Made by a program: the position numbers and the translations under genes. DNA of 64,000 nucleotides from Botryococcus braunii. Taxonomy: Eukaryota > Chlorophyta > Trebouxiophyceae. The notes beneath the pieces were generated by a model. The model ran no database searches, was not told the origin of the DNA, and worked only from the letters and a program-made list of their open reading frames with translations. The DNA lies in contig KV908426.1 in NCBI GenBank assembly GCA_002005505.1, positions 277,137-341,136 on the forward strand, read 5' to 3'. Below, one piece after another: positions 9,312 to 20,957 of this stretch (position 1 is its first letter; each line of letters begins with the position of its first letter).

Positions 9312-10005
9312 TGTTGAGTTCTGAACATTATTATTGAATGCCTTGTGCTTTAAGTGATCTTCATGTGTGCACTATTAGGATATGGGTCCATTGAGAACAT
9401 AAGGTACCTTGAGACACGGCAGATTCTGGACGTTTTTCGAACATAAGGTACAATCCTATCTAGATCACACGTTTGTCGGATGAACTCTTAAGGCTGCCCC
9501 ACCGGAGTGAATACCAACTGGTTGTGAAAGATGCTGGGCATCACCAGATGCTAGTCTTGTCCGACAGTTGTGTGTGGCACTCAGCAGACAGTCGTACGGA
9601 CTGTAGCTGGAGTAACTTCGTCTATTGACGACCTGTCTGCTTTGTACAGGTACGGTGCGGCAGTGTGTGTTGTATCATTGTTGCTATTGTGAGAGTGAAC
9701 AAGCTTAGTGTACCCTGTAGTCACTCAAACAGATAAGGGACAGTGACTTCAGGGAGTATAGGCATGTACTTGAACGTAGCCGTCTAGAGCCTTATCTAGT
9801 GATTGCTTGATCGGTGCTTGTGTACAAGATAATGATGTAACGGAACTGGTTGTGAAAGATGCTGGGCATCACCAGATGCTAGTCTTGTCCGACAGTTGTG
9901 TGTGGCACTCAGCAGACAGTCGTACGGACTGTAGCTGGAGTAACTTCGTCTATTGACGACCTGTCTGCTTTGTACAGGGAAAGCCGATTGCCCATAACCT
10001 TCACA
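9312..10005 (+). repeat. 3' LTR of element B (694 bp)
   Basis: The sequence matches 2,512-3,206 except for one missing T in the CCTTTCACA end. It is preceded by the purine tract and followed by the target duplication AGTCC. It holds the same internal repeat pair and putative intron (9,650-9,977). Confidence 0.95.
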
Positions 10006-10222
10006 AGTCCAAAGTCCATGACCTGAGCAGACCAGTCAGAGCAAGACAGAAAGAGTCAGAAAAGTCAGGTGCTGCGAGTGGGAGCCGTACACATCAGCAA
10101 GATGCAAAAATGGAAAAAGGTACTGAGAGGAGCAAGCTGGACAGAAAAGCATCACTGCAAGTGTTCCTCTGCATCCAACATACCATGTTCCATGTCCTAA
10201 AAACGCAGAATCCGTTCCTATC
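10006..10222 (+). pseudogene. gag remnant of element A, 3' part with zinc-knuckle region
   Basis: After element B the A sequence resumes at the target duplication and runs parallel to the zinc-knuckle part of the D copy. It carries several small deletions relative to D, so it cannot encode a working knuckle. It has TCA where element D has the stop TAA, which suggests that the stop in D is a later change. It ends abruptly against the inverted 3' LTR of D. Confidence 0.75.
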
Positions 10223-11587
10223 TGTGAAAGGTTATGGGCAGAGAGAACACCTGTAAGTCCGCAAAAGGATTTGTCAATGCACTGTAGAGGTTTCGTCAGT
10301 CAGACCTCGACACACCCTTTGGCGCGACTGATACAAGTTCGAAGGAGCGCCTTCCCTTGCGGCAACCAATAAGCAAGTGCGACTGTCTCAAAGACAAATC
10401 AAATATGCAATAGCAAGCTTCAACTTGTAGCAAACAGACAGGACTTCCATTCCGTGGCACAGGATTCGGCCAACCAACGAATCATTACATGGGACAATGT
10501 TACTGCTTGCCCTACTGGCACAATCTCATATACGCATAAATTACTTTTCTCATCAGCTGTTTATAGCATCGTCTCAACATGTTCTGTGCCGGACCTGAGT
10601 CCGGCACACTCGTTCCCTTGACGACCTAACAGCACAGTTTGCGACAGTCAACAAATATCTAACCAAATAGGAATTATCTCATTAAATCACAACTACATCA
10701 ATACCTGTAAGTCCGCAAAAGGATTTGTCAATGCACTGTAGAGGTTTCGTCAGTCAGACCTCGACACACCTATTGCCCCAAGCATTACGATTTAGCCAGA
10801 GCAATGAGCAACATTGCAAATGCAGTGGTTATCAAATACATCATGCTATTCTATCTCTGTCAAAGTGCAACGTACCCTTTGGCGCGACTGATACAGGTTC
10901 GAAAGGAGCGCCTTCCCTTGCGGCAACCAAAAGCAAGTGCGACTGTCTCAAAGACAAATCAAATATGCAATAGCAAGCTTCAACTTGTAGCAAACAGACA
11001 GGACTTCCATTCCGTGGCACAGGATTCGGCCAACCAACGAATGACGAGTCTGTCGCCTCCAGTAGTTAAATACCTGACCGTGTTTGGCGCCCAAGGGACT
11101 CGATAAAAGTCGAGTCCCTGAAAGCTTCTCACTCCAAAAGGTCCCTAATTGGTAATCCAATACGGATGATGTTTCCTAGACAAAATACCTAAAGGTCCCA
11201 TTTTCTGTACCTGATTAAACACACTGATGTGGCCGCCTAAGAATTAGTTTGACTGACTTTGAATACGTATTCGAGGTCCCAAAAACAAATTCCACTGAGT
11301 GCCACGATGCTGTGTGAGTCAATGCAAAGTTGTCCTAACCTCTTCGTGAAGTTACGTGAGGAAGACTGAAGTCTGTCAAGGAATTATGTCGCTTCACAGC
11401 CAAGTTCCTAGGACTAGCTGGGAGAATATGCAGTAGTTTACACCTAAGGCCCAACAGTGTTGTGCCGTCCAGGGCAGCCTGGCATGCACGACTGTTTTGC
11501 CTAGGATGAGTCAGAAGAATACCTCTGAATAAGTCCAACAGTAATGCTCCCTAAGTAATTACCTGATCTAGGTCATGACCTACAACA
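10223..11587 (-). repeat. 3' LTR of element D (1,365 bp)
   Basis: This is an inverted LTR of the A/D family with the same internal repeat pair. It is preceded, on the - strand, by the purine tract at 11,588-11,598 (CTTCCCCTTGG on the + strand). Small deletions against the 5' LTR are visible, for example near 10,640 and 10,930. Confidence 0.9.
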
Positions 11588-11623
11588 CTTCCCCTTGGAC
11601 GTTTCAGAGGTCCAGCTATTGTA

Positions 11624-14600
11624 CTACTTCTCAGGCAACGCCCACTGTAGTACATGCTTCTGGGTCAGGCGTGCTTCGGGGGAGTTACTAGTGAAGGAGG
11701 TAGCTAATCTCCTCACCCTCCGCCTTTGCCCGTGGTCACTCGGTCGTGGTGAACACCAGCCGGAAAATAAGACGTCACTCGCGTGAAACGACACCAAGTG
11801 TATTGCGGTGAATCTTGAACAACACAGGGACGAGTGGTTTCGTAAAGATGTCCGCCACATTCTTCTGGGTGGGACATACTTCACGTCCACGTCACCCTGA
11901 ATGACAGCAGCACGTGCATGGTGAAATGCCACAGCAACATGCTTGGTGTACTTGGAATTTACAAGATTCCGTAAATTCCGAACACACCCAGAGTTATCAA
12001 TGAACAGAGGAGGTTTCCACACATCAACATGAATCTCCTCCAAGAAACCGCGAAGCCAGATGGCTTCTTTGACAGCATGACTAGCAGCTCGAAACTCTGA
12101 TTCCACTGTTGATGTAGCAGTGGCACTTTGTTTCTTGCTGCCCCAAACAACTGACCCACCATAAACTTGGAACACGAAACCTGTAGTGGATGCTCGCATA
12201 TCTAGATCACCCGCATAGTCGGCATCGACATAACCCTCAAGAGGAGATGTGCCCCCACCAAGCTGGAGTGCAAGATCCCGAGTGTCCTTCAAATACCGGA
12301 CCACTCGAAGACCTTCTTGCATATGTGCAGTGGTAGGTGTGCCTCTATACCGTGAAAGAACCCCTACCGCATGAGCAATATCAGGACGTGTGGTATTAGC
12401 TAAATACAGAAGAGAGCCAATCAGCTCACAGTAACGATGCCCGGGTTCCAAAGCAACCCCAGCCCCATCAATGGGATTGGACTGAGTGGAGTGACTGGTG
12501 TGCACAAATGATTTACTCATGGTGTGTCATAGGCCCGTGTGTCACCACTAAGTCCAAAACTGTCCACCAATGCATCTATCTTCAGCCCACTACTCATCCA
12601 CATCAGCTTCCGCTCTCGATCTCGAACAATCTGACATCCCAGGAAATCCTTGACTTCCCCAAGATCATGAATAGAAAACTCTTTCCCTATAGTCTCCTTA
12701 AAGGCCAATACACGTGGGAGAGCCTTTGACATGATCAGCATGTCGTCTACAAAGAGAACCAAATACACAGGATCTTCCCCTGGAACATTTGACACATAGA
12801 TTCCTGCATCTGACATGCATGCAGTAAATCCATGTTTAGCCAGTGTGGCATCAAGCGTATGATACCAGGCACGTGGAGCTTGTTTGAGGCCGTACAGAGC
12901 CTTACGCAAGCGACACACTTGGGAACCACCATTGTGAAATCCTGGAGGTTGGGTAACGTAAACCTCTTCCTCCAGATCCCCATTCAAAAAGGCCGTTTTT
13001 ATATCGAGCTGATGAATTTCCATATCCTCAGCAGCTGCCTTACACAGAAGAACACGTCGAGCCCCAAAGCTACTGGTGGGTGCGAAGACTTCGTCCACAT
13101 CAATACCCTGAATTTGCCGACATCCTTGTGCAACAAGACGAGCTTTGTACCTTATAACATTACCATGGGCATCGACTTTTACAGAATAGATCCAGTGAAC
13201 TGGGATGACTTTCTTTCCTCTGGGTCTTTCAGTGTACTCAAAGCACTCATGAGCATCGAGAGAGTTCTTCTCCTCGATCATGGCTTGTTCCCAAAACACC
13301 CACTGATCAGACATTCGTGCCTCACGATAGTTACTTGGTACAGGAATCTTGCTAATCTCACTCCTGCAGGACTAGCAAGGCAAGCACGTAGAAAAGCAAT
13401 ACTGGCAGGTTCACTGGCATCCCCTCCTGAATCCGCGGTACGGAACACACATGAAGGCATCTCCCCACTGGGTTCTGCCCCATCTTGCTCATGCAAAATG
13501 TCTCTAACAATCCTGGCAGATCCTGCCCATGGATTATCTGAGCTCTGCCTTGTGGCAGATGGCAGATTATCAAAGAATGCAACCTTGCCTCTGGATCTCA
13601 TCTGACCCACTACTCTCCGTGCTTCCTGACTCCCGCTCTCATCTTCTCTCACAGCAGCAGCAGTTATCATCTCTTCATGTTCACATACCATCTCAGAATG
13701 GTCCACTGCGTCATGCACATTGCTAACTCGAAGTCGAGTTTCACGATCAGATTCACATTTTGCATTAACAAGCCTCCCTACAGCCTCATCACGTATATGC
13801 ATAGCAACAGCATTGTCATCGCTACACTGATCAACAGCACTTGAATCACCCTCCACTGCAGAGTCAGTGTCAACTCCAGTACCCCTCCCAGTACATTCAG
13901 CTTCTTCTGCTTCCCCTACGTCTCCTGCTTCCCCTGGTTCCCTGGACGTTGTAATCCCCCCTTCTTCTGTAATGGTGTCATCATGTACAGTGACGGTGGT
14001 AGGAGCTTCATCAGCAGCTTCGATCCCAGCCTGCTCTGTGATGTCACCAGACTTGGGTTGCTCTTTACGAGCATTTCGTTGCTGCAGACGCTCTGCACGT
14101 GTCAAAGCTCCAGGCTGCAGCTGGAAACGTGCCGTACCACCAGGCCAGGGGAATGCGCCCGGGGTGCGTGAAGTTGGAGACTTGGCCAGTGGTACTGCCA
14201 TGAGTCTAAGTCGGGCTATGGTGCGAATCCCTCCACTGGTGGTTGGTGCAGAGGTCCCATGCCTGGTAGCAGCATGCATGCGCCTGGGCACCTCACTGAC
14301 TCCAGGTGATTGGCTTGAGGATGCTGGACTGGGCGCAGTAGAACCAGGAGACCCCACTGGGGATGGCGCAACGGGGGCGCAGGGTGCAGTGAGGTTGGAG
14401 TGCCTAGTGCGCGCAGGGGGTGCACAAGGTGCGCGGGGTGCAGTGGGGTCTGGATGCAGTCGGGCAGTTTGATGGCGAGCTGGGGCGGGTTCATCGTCCT
14501 CGCTACTGTTGTCCTCCATGGGAATTGTTGCCTCAGTGGATGCAGGGGTCTCCAATTCCACAGGATTCAGGTCCTGGTCCAGGCTGGGTCCCGGTTGGGG

Positions 14601-15966
14601 TGAGGCTGGGTCCGGATCCAGGCTAGATCCAGGCTGTGCAGATACAGGACCGGGCCCAGCAGCTTGCAGCCCAATGGCAGACGCACCACGCTGGCTCTCC
14701 ACAAAATGTACACTCGGAGACACCACTGTCCTACCAGGCAGTCGGACCTTGTACCCCTTGGTGTGTGGACAGTATCCCACAAACATGCCTGCCTCAGACT
14801 GTGCACCCAAAGATGACACCTGGTGTTTGGCATGTTTCACGTATGCCAAACAGCCCCACTTGCGCAAATGGGACAGATCAGGGACAGAGCCAGTGAACAT
14901 TTCAAATGGGGTTTTCTCCTGACCAGAGACTGGCATCACATTATGTAAATATGCAGCAGTAAGCATTGCATCCACCCAAAGACTCTCATCTGCCTGAACA
15001 CCCAACAGCAATGTTCTGGCCTTCTCTTTCAATGTTCGATTCATTCTCTCAGCAACTCCATTCTGCTGTGGAGTATACGCGGCAGAGGTCTCAGTGTGAA
15101 TGCCATTCTCTGTACAGAACCCATGAAACGTTTTATTCAAGAACTCTGTGCCCCTGTCAGTCCTAACCGCCTTAACCTTGGATTCTGTCTGTCTCTCCCA
15201 GTATGTAATAGTGTCTGTCAAATGAGATGCAATGGAAGCCTTGCTAGTGACTGGTAACACTGAAACGAAATTAGACAACTCATCCACTACTGTGACAGAA
15301 AACTTTTCCCCTTCAACGCCAGGAGTTGACATGGCACCAACCGTATCCGCATGTATTCGATGCAGTACTCGAGGCGGCTCATGTGAACTTGGCTTGAGAG
15401 ATGGTTTACACTGCTTTCCCCGAACACAAGGGTCACAGTGAGTATCGCACTTTGAACAAGGAAGAAGGGACACAGGTATCCCAGTACACAACTCCTCCCT
15501 GCTCAAACGCTCTGTGGCTGTCTTCCCAGGATGCCCTAACCTCTCATGCCAAAGTTTTCGCAACTTGCAGTTATGTGCAGGTTTGTGCGCAGCATGATGT
15601 GCAGACATAGGGTGTACACACACTTGACAAGCCACCTGATATTTGGTGGGATAAATTCCCCTCAGAACATACAACCCATATCTTTCTACAATGCTGCACT
15701 CCCAACCCATGGGTCCCACCAGACTGCTGTAGGTCCCATTCTCACGTGGAACAAATTGAATACCATCCCTTACCCCAGCTGATACAGACAAGAGATTTGT
15801 GCTGGCCTGTGGAACACATTGTACATTATGGAGCCACAGTAACTGCCCTTCTGCATTCACCAGACACACACTCCCACTAGCAATGATGGAACCATGGGAC
15901 ACTGATGTAGCCAACTGCAGTTGACGTGGTTCTGTGTACACCGTGGGGTTCTGCAATACACCAAAG
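11624..15966 (-). pseudogene. Integrase, reverse transcriptase and RNase H part of element D pol
   Basis: The frame from the protease flank through the integrase core and the polar linker is open from 15,966 to 13,278. It then shifts near 13,350-13,390 into the reverse transcriptase frame (13,314-12,517, with LFVDDMLI in the active site). It shifts again by one lost base near 12,520 into the RNase H frame (DADYAGD) and once more near 11,880 just before the C terminus. Integrase catalytic residues and PYTPQQNGVAERMNR are present. The linker holds the short motif AKCESDRE, also found in B and C. Three frameshifts make this copy non-functional. Confidence 0.92.
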
Positions 15967-16131
15967 TGTAGCGCGCCGGTAGGCAGACGGTGCCGGGGCT
16001 CGTCCCCGCACGTGCCGGGCGGTACATTGGTACTGGGTGTAGCCTCGTAGGCTCGCACAGTATATGTTATGGTGTTCGGACCATACTAGCACTTTCGTCG
16101 GTGCACGGCCATCCTTTGCAAGAATATTACA
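15967..16131 (+). repeat. Left LTR of the TRIM-like element
   Basis: The 165-bp terminal repeat matches 17,253-17,417. The bases just inside it, TTTTGGTGGCCCATATCC, are the candidate primer-binding region, but I could not assign a tRNA. Confidence 0.9.
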
Positions 16132-17252
16132 TTTTGGTGGCCCATATCCAAGTCGGTGGACTTGCGATGTTGGTTGTTGATCCTGCTTGACGCTTAAGTG
16201 TGTCTTACGGATGGTGTAGATGCTTAAGTGTGTCTTCGTTGCTGCCTGTCGTTCTATTTGGGTTCTTTCCCACTAGATCGAAGGATCAACAACACCTTGG
16301 TATCTAGTTCATGGACTTTGGTTGGGAGAATCTATTCTTCGCACCCATATAAGATCCGATGACGGGGATGGTTCTGGCCTGCGAAGGTCGACGCCAAGCT
16401 TGGTGTGTGGATCCAAGCAAGAAAGTTCGGATTTTTCTGTAATCTTTCTAATGGCGTTTGGCTCCGCCGTTTCCGTGGGGACGGTGGGGGAGGAAGGTGG
16501 CACTTCACGATGGTGAGTGTGCGCTTCCCCTCGTTTGGTTTGCTTTGGGTTGCTAATCCTTTGCAATTGTTTTTCAACTTGCATTGCCTTAATGAAACTT
16601 TGGTGTTTCGAGCATATCGTTGGGATTTCGGTGGTAAAGTGTCAACTTTTCCGGATGCCGATCTTACACGGATATGACGAGGTGTTGCTTTGTTGATTGG
16701 CGCCGAGTAGCATGGAGCTGAAAATGCTTTCTATTTTCACAGTCTCTTTTAGTGCTCGGTTTGCTTAGTACTGCATTTATGGGGCCGTTGGAAAATGCCA
16801 TAAATGTGGATTGAGCTTTGCATGCTGGTTTTGCTTCCATCATTGCTTAATGAAGGATTTGTTCTTTTGTGTTGCGGCACATTAGACACTTCTTTTGTCT
16901 GCCTGGCCCAGTTGCCTCTGCTCCTTGCCTGGCATTGGTCCATAGACCCGTTCACCACGTGGGCCTCGTGGTGGGCAACGTGTCTTTGGGGGGAGGAGAG
17001 AGGGAGAGAGGAAGCTTACGCTGGATAGTGAGAAGAGAAAGAGAGATGAGGCTTACGTTGGGAGGTGAGAGCTGTGTACCCCATAGGGGAGTGACCATAT
17101 GATGACGGCCTTTGGCTGATGGTTGCGCTACAAGTTCCACGAGGCGTTGAAGCGATTCTCTAGGGTGTCTTCTCACATAAGGCATAAAAGCAACTCTCTA
17201 GACATCTCCTCTTAGGACCTCGCAGGAGCTTGGTCACCTAGGAGGGGGAGAA
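16132..17252 (+). other. Internal region of the TRIM-like element, no protein recognised
   Basis: These 1.12 kb carry only short frames and no Gag, protease, reverse transcriptase or integrase motif. A purine-rich patch with GAGAGAGGG phrases lies at about 16,992-17,055. The purine tract is at 17,240-17,252. Confidence 0.7.
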
Positions 17253-17417
17253 TGTAGCGCGCCGGTAGGCAGACGGTGCCGGGGCTCGTCCCCGCACGTG
17301 CCGGGCGGTACATTGGTACTGGGTGTAGCCTCGTAGGCTCGCACAGTATATGTTATGGTGTTCGGACCATACTAGCACTTTCGTCGGTGCACGGCCATCC
17401 TTTGCAAGAATATTACA
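17253..17417 (+). repeat. Right LTR of the TRIM-like element
   Basis: The 165-bp terminal repeat ends ATTACA and is followed by the target duplication CAAAG. Confidence 0.9.
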
Positions 17418-18501
17418 CAAAGTCATTAACCAGGTTGACAGTAGCCCCAGAGTCCACAAGCCATTCCTCGCACGAGTGCCCTATCCCACCACTCTGTAAT
17501 ACATTAAACGTCACACTGGGCAGTGAGATAGGAACGGCTTCTGCGTTTTTAGGACATGGAACATGGGTACTGTTGGATGCAGAGGGAACACTTGGCAGTG
17601 AATGCTTACTTCTGTCGCCAGCTTGCTCCTCTCCAGTACCCTTTTTCCATTTTGTGCACTCCTTGCTGATGTGTCCACGGCTCCCACACTCCCAGCACCT
17701 GACTTTTCGTGACCTCTTTCTGTCTTGCTCTTACTGGTCTGCCTCAGGGTCCTGGGACTTTGGGAGGACTGCCGCTGCCTTGGGAAGAGGTCGAGGGAGC
17801 TGGTCATTGAAGCCAGCACCATAGGCATGGCTCTGCAGGATTTTTACCACATCTTCTGAGGAGCGCCCGCAGCAATGCCCATAGAGTGCTCCTTTGAACT
17901 GTGCTAGCTCAGTGGGGAGACAATCCACAATAGCATTAGTGACATCTTCGGGGTCAATGGAGTGGGAGTTGTCCAGGAGGTTCTGGAAAAGTATGAATTT
18001 TTTCATGACAAATGTCTCGAACGTCTCCTCCCTGGTCATGTGCTCTGTTTTGAGTGTATGTAGCCACTGGCGGTTAACAGACTTGTTGTGTCCTCCAGTG
18101 AACTTATTGGCTATGTATAACAGGGCATCAAAGGCAGAGGGCTTCATTGTCAACATAGGACTCCACTCCACTGGGACACTGCCAGTGATCAGCATCATGG
18201 CAGCAGCATTTGCTCTCGTGAAAGGAAGGGGTTTCTGAAAGGCCTCCGTGCACTCCTTGTGGATAGCTGCAGTGGTCAGATCATAAAGCCAGGACTTGAA
18301 ATTCCACCCATCCTTTAATAAGGGATGGGCTACCTTAACATTTGTTGTTGATGGCTTTGTCGTGTCCTCGTGCAGTAAGGCTGTCAGTATCGAAACCACT
18401 GGGAGTGCTGTCTTCTCCTGTTCTGTGGATTGACCACCCAGACTTACAGGAGGCTGTTGGTTCAGCTGGTCCATTGGAGATGATTCCGCAGACTGGGTCA
18501 T
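17418..18501 (-). pseudogene. gag and protease start of element D
   Basis: The Gag frame starts at the ATG at 18,501 (- strand) and stops at TAA at 17,733-17,731. The same frame then continues open through a CCHC knuckle (CWECGSRGHISKEC) and the protease signature WLVDSGAT, as far as the TRIM-like insertion. Element A has TCA at the stop position. The stop is therefore either a disabling mutation or, less likely, a Gag/Pol readthrough point. Confidence 0.88.
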
Positions 18502-18652
18502 TGTGTGAAGGGTTATGGGTTTCTGCAAGTCTGGGTCACTTTGCAGATATGAATCGTTCTGGATATGACGTGCAGCAGGTATTCAAGGCGGACTCCTCGT
18601 ACTCTGAAACCTTGGCTTCGGCGTAGCTCGATGGGCAGGTGGGCCCATAACC

Positions 18653-20028
18653 TGTGAAAGGTTATGGGCAGAGAGAACACCTGTAAGTCCGCAACAGGAT
18701 TTGTCAATGCACTGTAGAGGTTTCGTCAGTCAGACCTCGACACACCCTTTGGCGCGACTGATACAGGTTCGAAAGGAGCGCCTTCCCTTGCGGCAACCAA
18801 TAAGCAAGTGCGACTGTCTCAAAGACAAATCAAATATGCAATAGCAAGCTTCAACTTGTAGCAAACAGACAGGACTTCCATTCCGTGGCACAGGATTCGG
18901 CCAACCAACGAATCGATTACATGGGACAATGTTACTGCTTGCCCTACTGGCACAATCTCATATACGCATAAATTGCTTTTCTCATCAGCTGATTTCATAG
19001 CATCGTCTCAGACATGTTCTGTGCCGGACCTGAGTCCGGCACACTCGTTCCCTTGACGACCTAACAGCACAGTTTTGCGACAGTCAACAAAATATCTAAC
19101 CAAATAGGAATTATCTCATTAAATCACAACTACATCAATACCTGTAAGTCCGCAAAAGGATTTGTCAATGCACTGTAGAGGTTTCGTCAGTCAGACCTCG
19201 ACACACCTATTGCCCCAAGCATTACGATTTAGCCAGAGCAATGAGCAACATTGCAAATGCAGTGGTTATCAAATACATCATGCTATTCTATCCTCTGTCA
19301 AAGTGACAACGTACCCTTTGGCGCGACTGATACAGGTTCGAAAGGAGCGCCTTCCCTTGCGGCAACCAATAAGCAAGTGCGACTGTCTCAAAGACAAATC
19401 AAATATGCAATAGCAAGCTTCAACTTGTAGCAAACGGACAGGACTTCCATTCCGTGGCACAGGATTCGGCCAACCAACGAATGACTAGTCTGTCGCCTCC
19501 AGCACTTAAATACCTGACCGTGTTTGGCGCCCAAGGGACTCGATAAAAGTCGAGTCCCTGAAAGCTTCTCACTCCAAAAGGTCCCTAATTGGTAATCCAA
19601 TACGGATGATGTTTCCTAGACAAAATACCTAAAGGTCCCATTTTCTGTACCTGATTAAACACACTGATGTGGCCGCCTAAGAATTAGTTTGACTGACCTC
19701 GAATACGTATTCGAGGTCCCAAAAACAAATTCCACTGAGTGCCACGATGCTGTGTGAGTCAATGCAAAGTTGTCCTAACCTCTTCGTGAAGTTACGTGAG
19801 GAAGACTGAAGTCTGTCAAGGAATTATGTCGCTTCACAGCCAAGTTCCTAGGACTAGCTGGGAGACATATGCAGTAGTTTACACCTAAGGCACAACAGTG
19901 TCGTGCCGTCCAGGGCAGCCTGGCATGCACGACTGTTTTGCCTAGGATGAGTCAGAAGAATACCTCTGAATAAGTCCAACAGTAATGCTCCCTAAGTAAT
20001 TACCTGATCTAGGTCATTACCTACAACA
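18653..20028 (-). repeat. 5' LTR of element D (1,376 bp)
   Basis: It has the same length as the LTR of A and lies in the opposite direction. The primer-binding site is at 18,638-18,652 and matches the initiator tRNA-Met anticodon arm. Repeat copy 1 is 19,315-19,482 plus 19,142-19,206 with the putative 108-bp intron at 19,207-19,314; copy 2 is 18,681-18,913. The right edge joins gypsy element E. Confidence 0.92.
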
Positions 20029-20248
20029 AATAGACATTCGATTGTTGTCTCCGGTGCCTCAGGTCGGACCTCTGTATTTCCGTTTGGCACCGTCCTTTGC
20101 CTGCATTAACTCAGCTGTCGCTTGCTATGCAGGAATCCTGACACTGTTTTTGATCAAATTGACATCAAATAATCGAATAGATGGACAAGAGGGCAACGAA
20201 GCTTGTAACAAAGGGCATAGCGATTATGATCATGATGTTAAACAGTTC
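20029..20248 (+). pseudogene. Gypsy element E polyprotein, fragment upstream of reverse transcriptase
   Basis: A frame of about 70 codons ends at the insertion point of element C. Deleting C and one copy of its target duplication keeps this frame continuous with the reverse transcriptase frame at 27,394. It therefore belongs to the linker between protease and reverse transcriptase of element E. No protease motif is visible because the sequence further upstream is lost at the D boundary. Confidence 0.7.
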
Positions 20249-20939
20249 TGAAATATTCTGGGCTTGGCGTATCCTGCATGGTGGCGGCACGGAGGGTGTT
20301 AGACGATGTCCTCCTACTTGTGCGTTGTTAAGTAGGCACGGACATATACAAGTCAAGGACTGGTTAGCAACTGATTGATAGACACCCGGAGTGCCACTAT
20401 AGTTCCAACCAAGTCTTACAATATCTCTCATCTCTCCTAACAAGGTGACGCAGTTCAAACACGCCTAACCTGCTCTCACCCAGGTCGTGTTCATTACTTT
20501 GTCCGATGAGCTAAACTCAACTCTATATGTCTAACATGTTCTAACAATGTTCATCTGAGTGCTAAATCCAGGAATACAATAAGGATTAAGTCACCTGCAT
20601 GGTGGCGGCACGGAGGGTGTTAGACGATGTCCTCCTACTTGTGCGTTGTTAAGTAGGCACGGACATATACAAGTCAAGGACTGGTTAGCAACTGATTGAT
20701 AGACACCCGGAGTGCCACTATAGTTCCAACCAAGTGCCTTCCCTATCCGTGCTTGCCCCATATGCCTCCTTTCTACAAACGTGTCTGTAACTTGCGTTAT
20801 GATAGTCTTCGTTCAAATGCATGTATTGCCTGGCAGAACTCAGGGTTCTGCCTCTCTTTCCTAATTGGTATTGTCTTCATACGGAGACTTGCCATTATTA
20901 CTCCTCTGAGGGAAAGGCATAAAATTAATTAACACAACA
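20249..20939 (-). repeat. 3' LTR of element C (691 bp)
   Basis: It starts, on the - strand, TGTTGTGTTAATTAATT and ends ATATTTCA. It is a copy of 26,698-27,388 with the same 141-bp internal repeat pair. Confidence 0.95.
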
Positions 20940-20957
20940 CTTCCCCTTGCCTTTACC

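Larger units (their letters stand above)
2512..10005 (+). mobile_element. Copia element B, complete and nested in A
   Basis: This is a full-length Ty1/copia retrotransposon of 7,494 bp. Its LTRs (2,512-3,206 and 9,312-10,005) differ by a single T seen by eye, and five-base target duplications AGTCC lie at 2,507-2,511 and 10,006-10,010. It has a half-tRNA primer site, a single 1,737-codon open frame and a purine tract (9,301-9,311, ending AAGGGGAAG) against the 3' LTR. Near-identical LTRs and an intact frame indicate recent insertion and possible activity. It lies in the gag of A, so it is younger than A. Confidence 0.96.
15967..17417 (+). mobile_element. Non-autonomous LTR element (TRIM-like) inserted in element D
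   Basis: Two 165-bp direct LTRs (15,967-16,131 and 17,253-17,417) start TGTAGCGC and end ATTACA. They flank about 1.1 kb without any retrotransposon protein. Perfect five-base target duplications CAAAG lie at 15,962-15,966 and 17,418-17,422. A purine tract (AGGAGGGGGAGAA) stands directly before the right LTR. The LTRs look identical by eye, so the insertion is recent. It must borrow its enzymes from an autonomous element with similar LTRs that is not in this window. The element cuts the D protease frame just after the DSGAT motif. Confidence 0.92.
10223..20028 (-). mobile_element. Copia element D, same family as A, inverted and decayed
   Basis: Element D reads on the - strand from its 5' LTR (18,653-20,028) to its 3' LTR (10,223-11,587). 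It contains Gag, protease, integrase, reverse transcriptase and RNase H, and is interrupted by a 1,451-bp non-autonomous LTR element. No matching target duplications are found (CTATC on the left, AATAG on the right), so at least one edge was rearranged. One in-frame stop and three frameshifts make it defective. The LTRs differ by several small indels, so it is older than B and C. Confidence 0.9.

Noticed and set aside
16804..17102. Small ORFs in the TRIM-like element
   Set aside because: They are short, overlap on both strands, and show no Gag or other motif.
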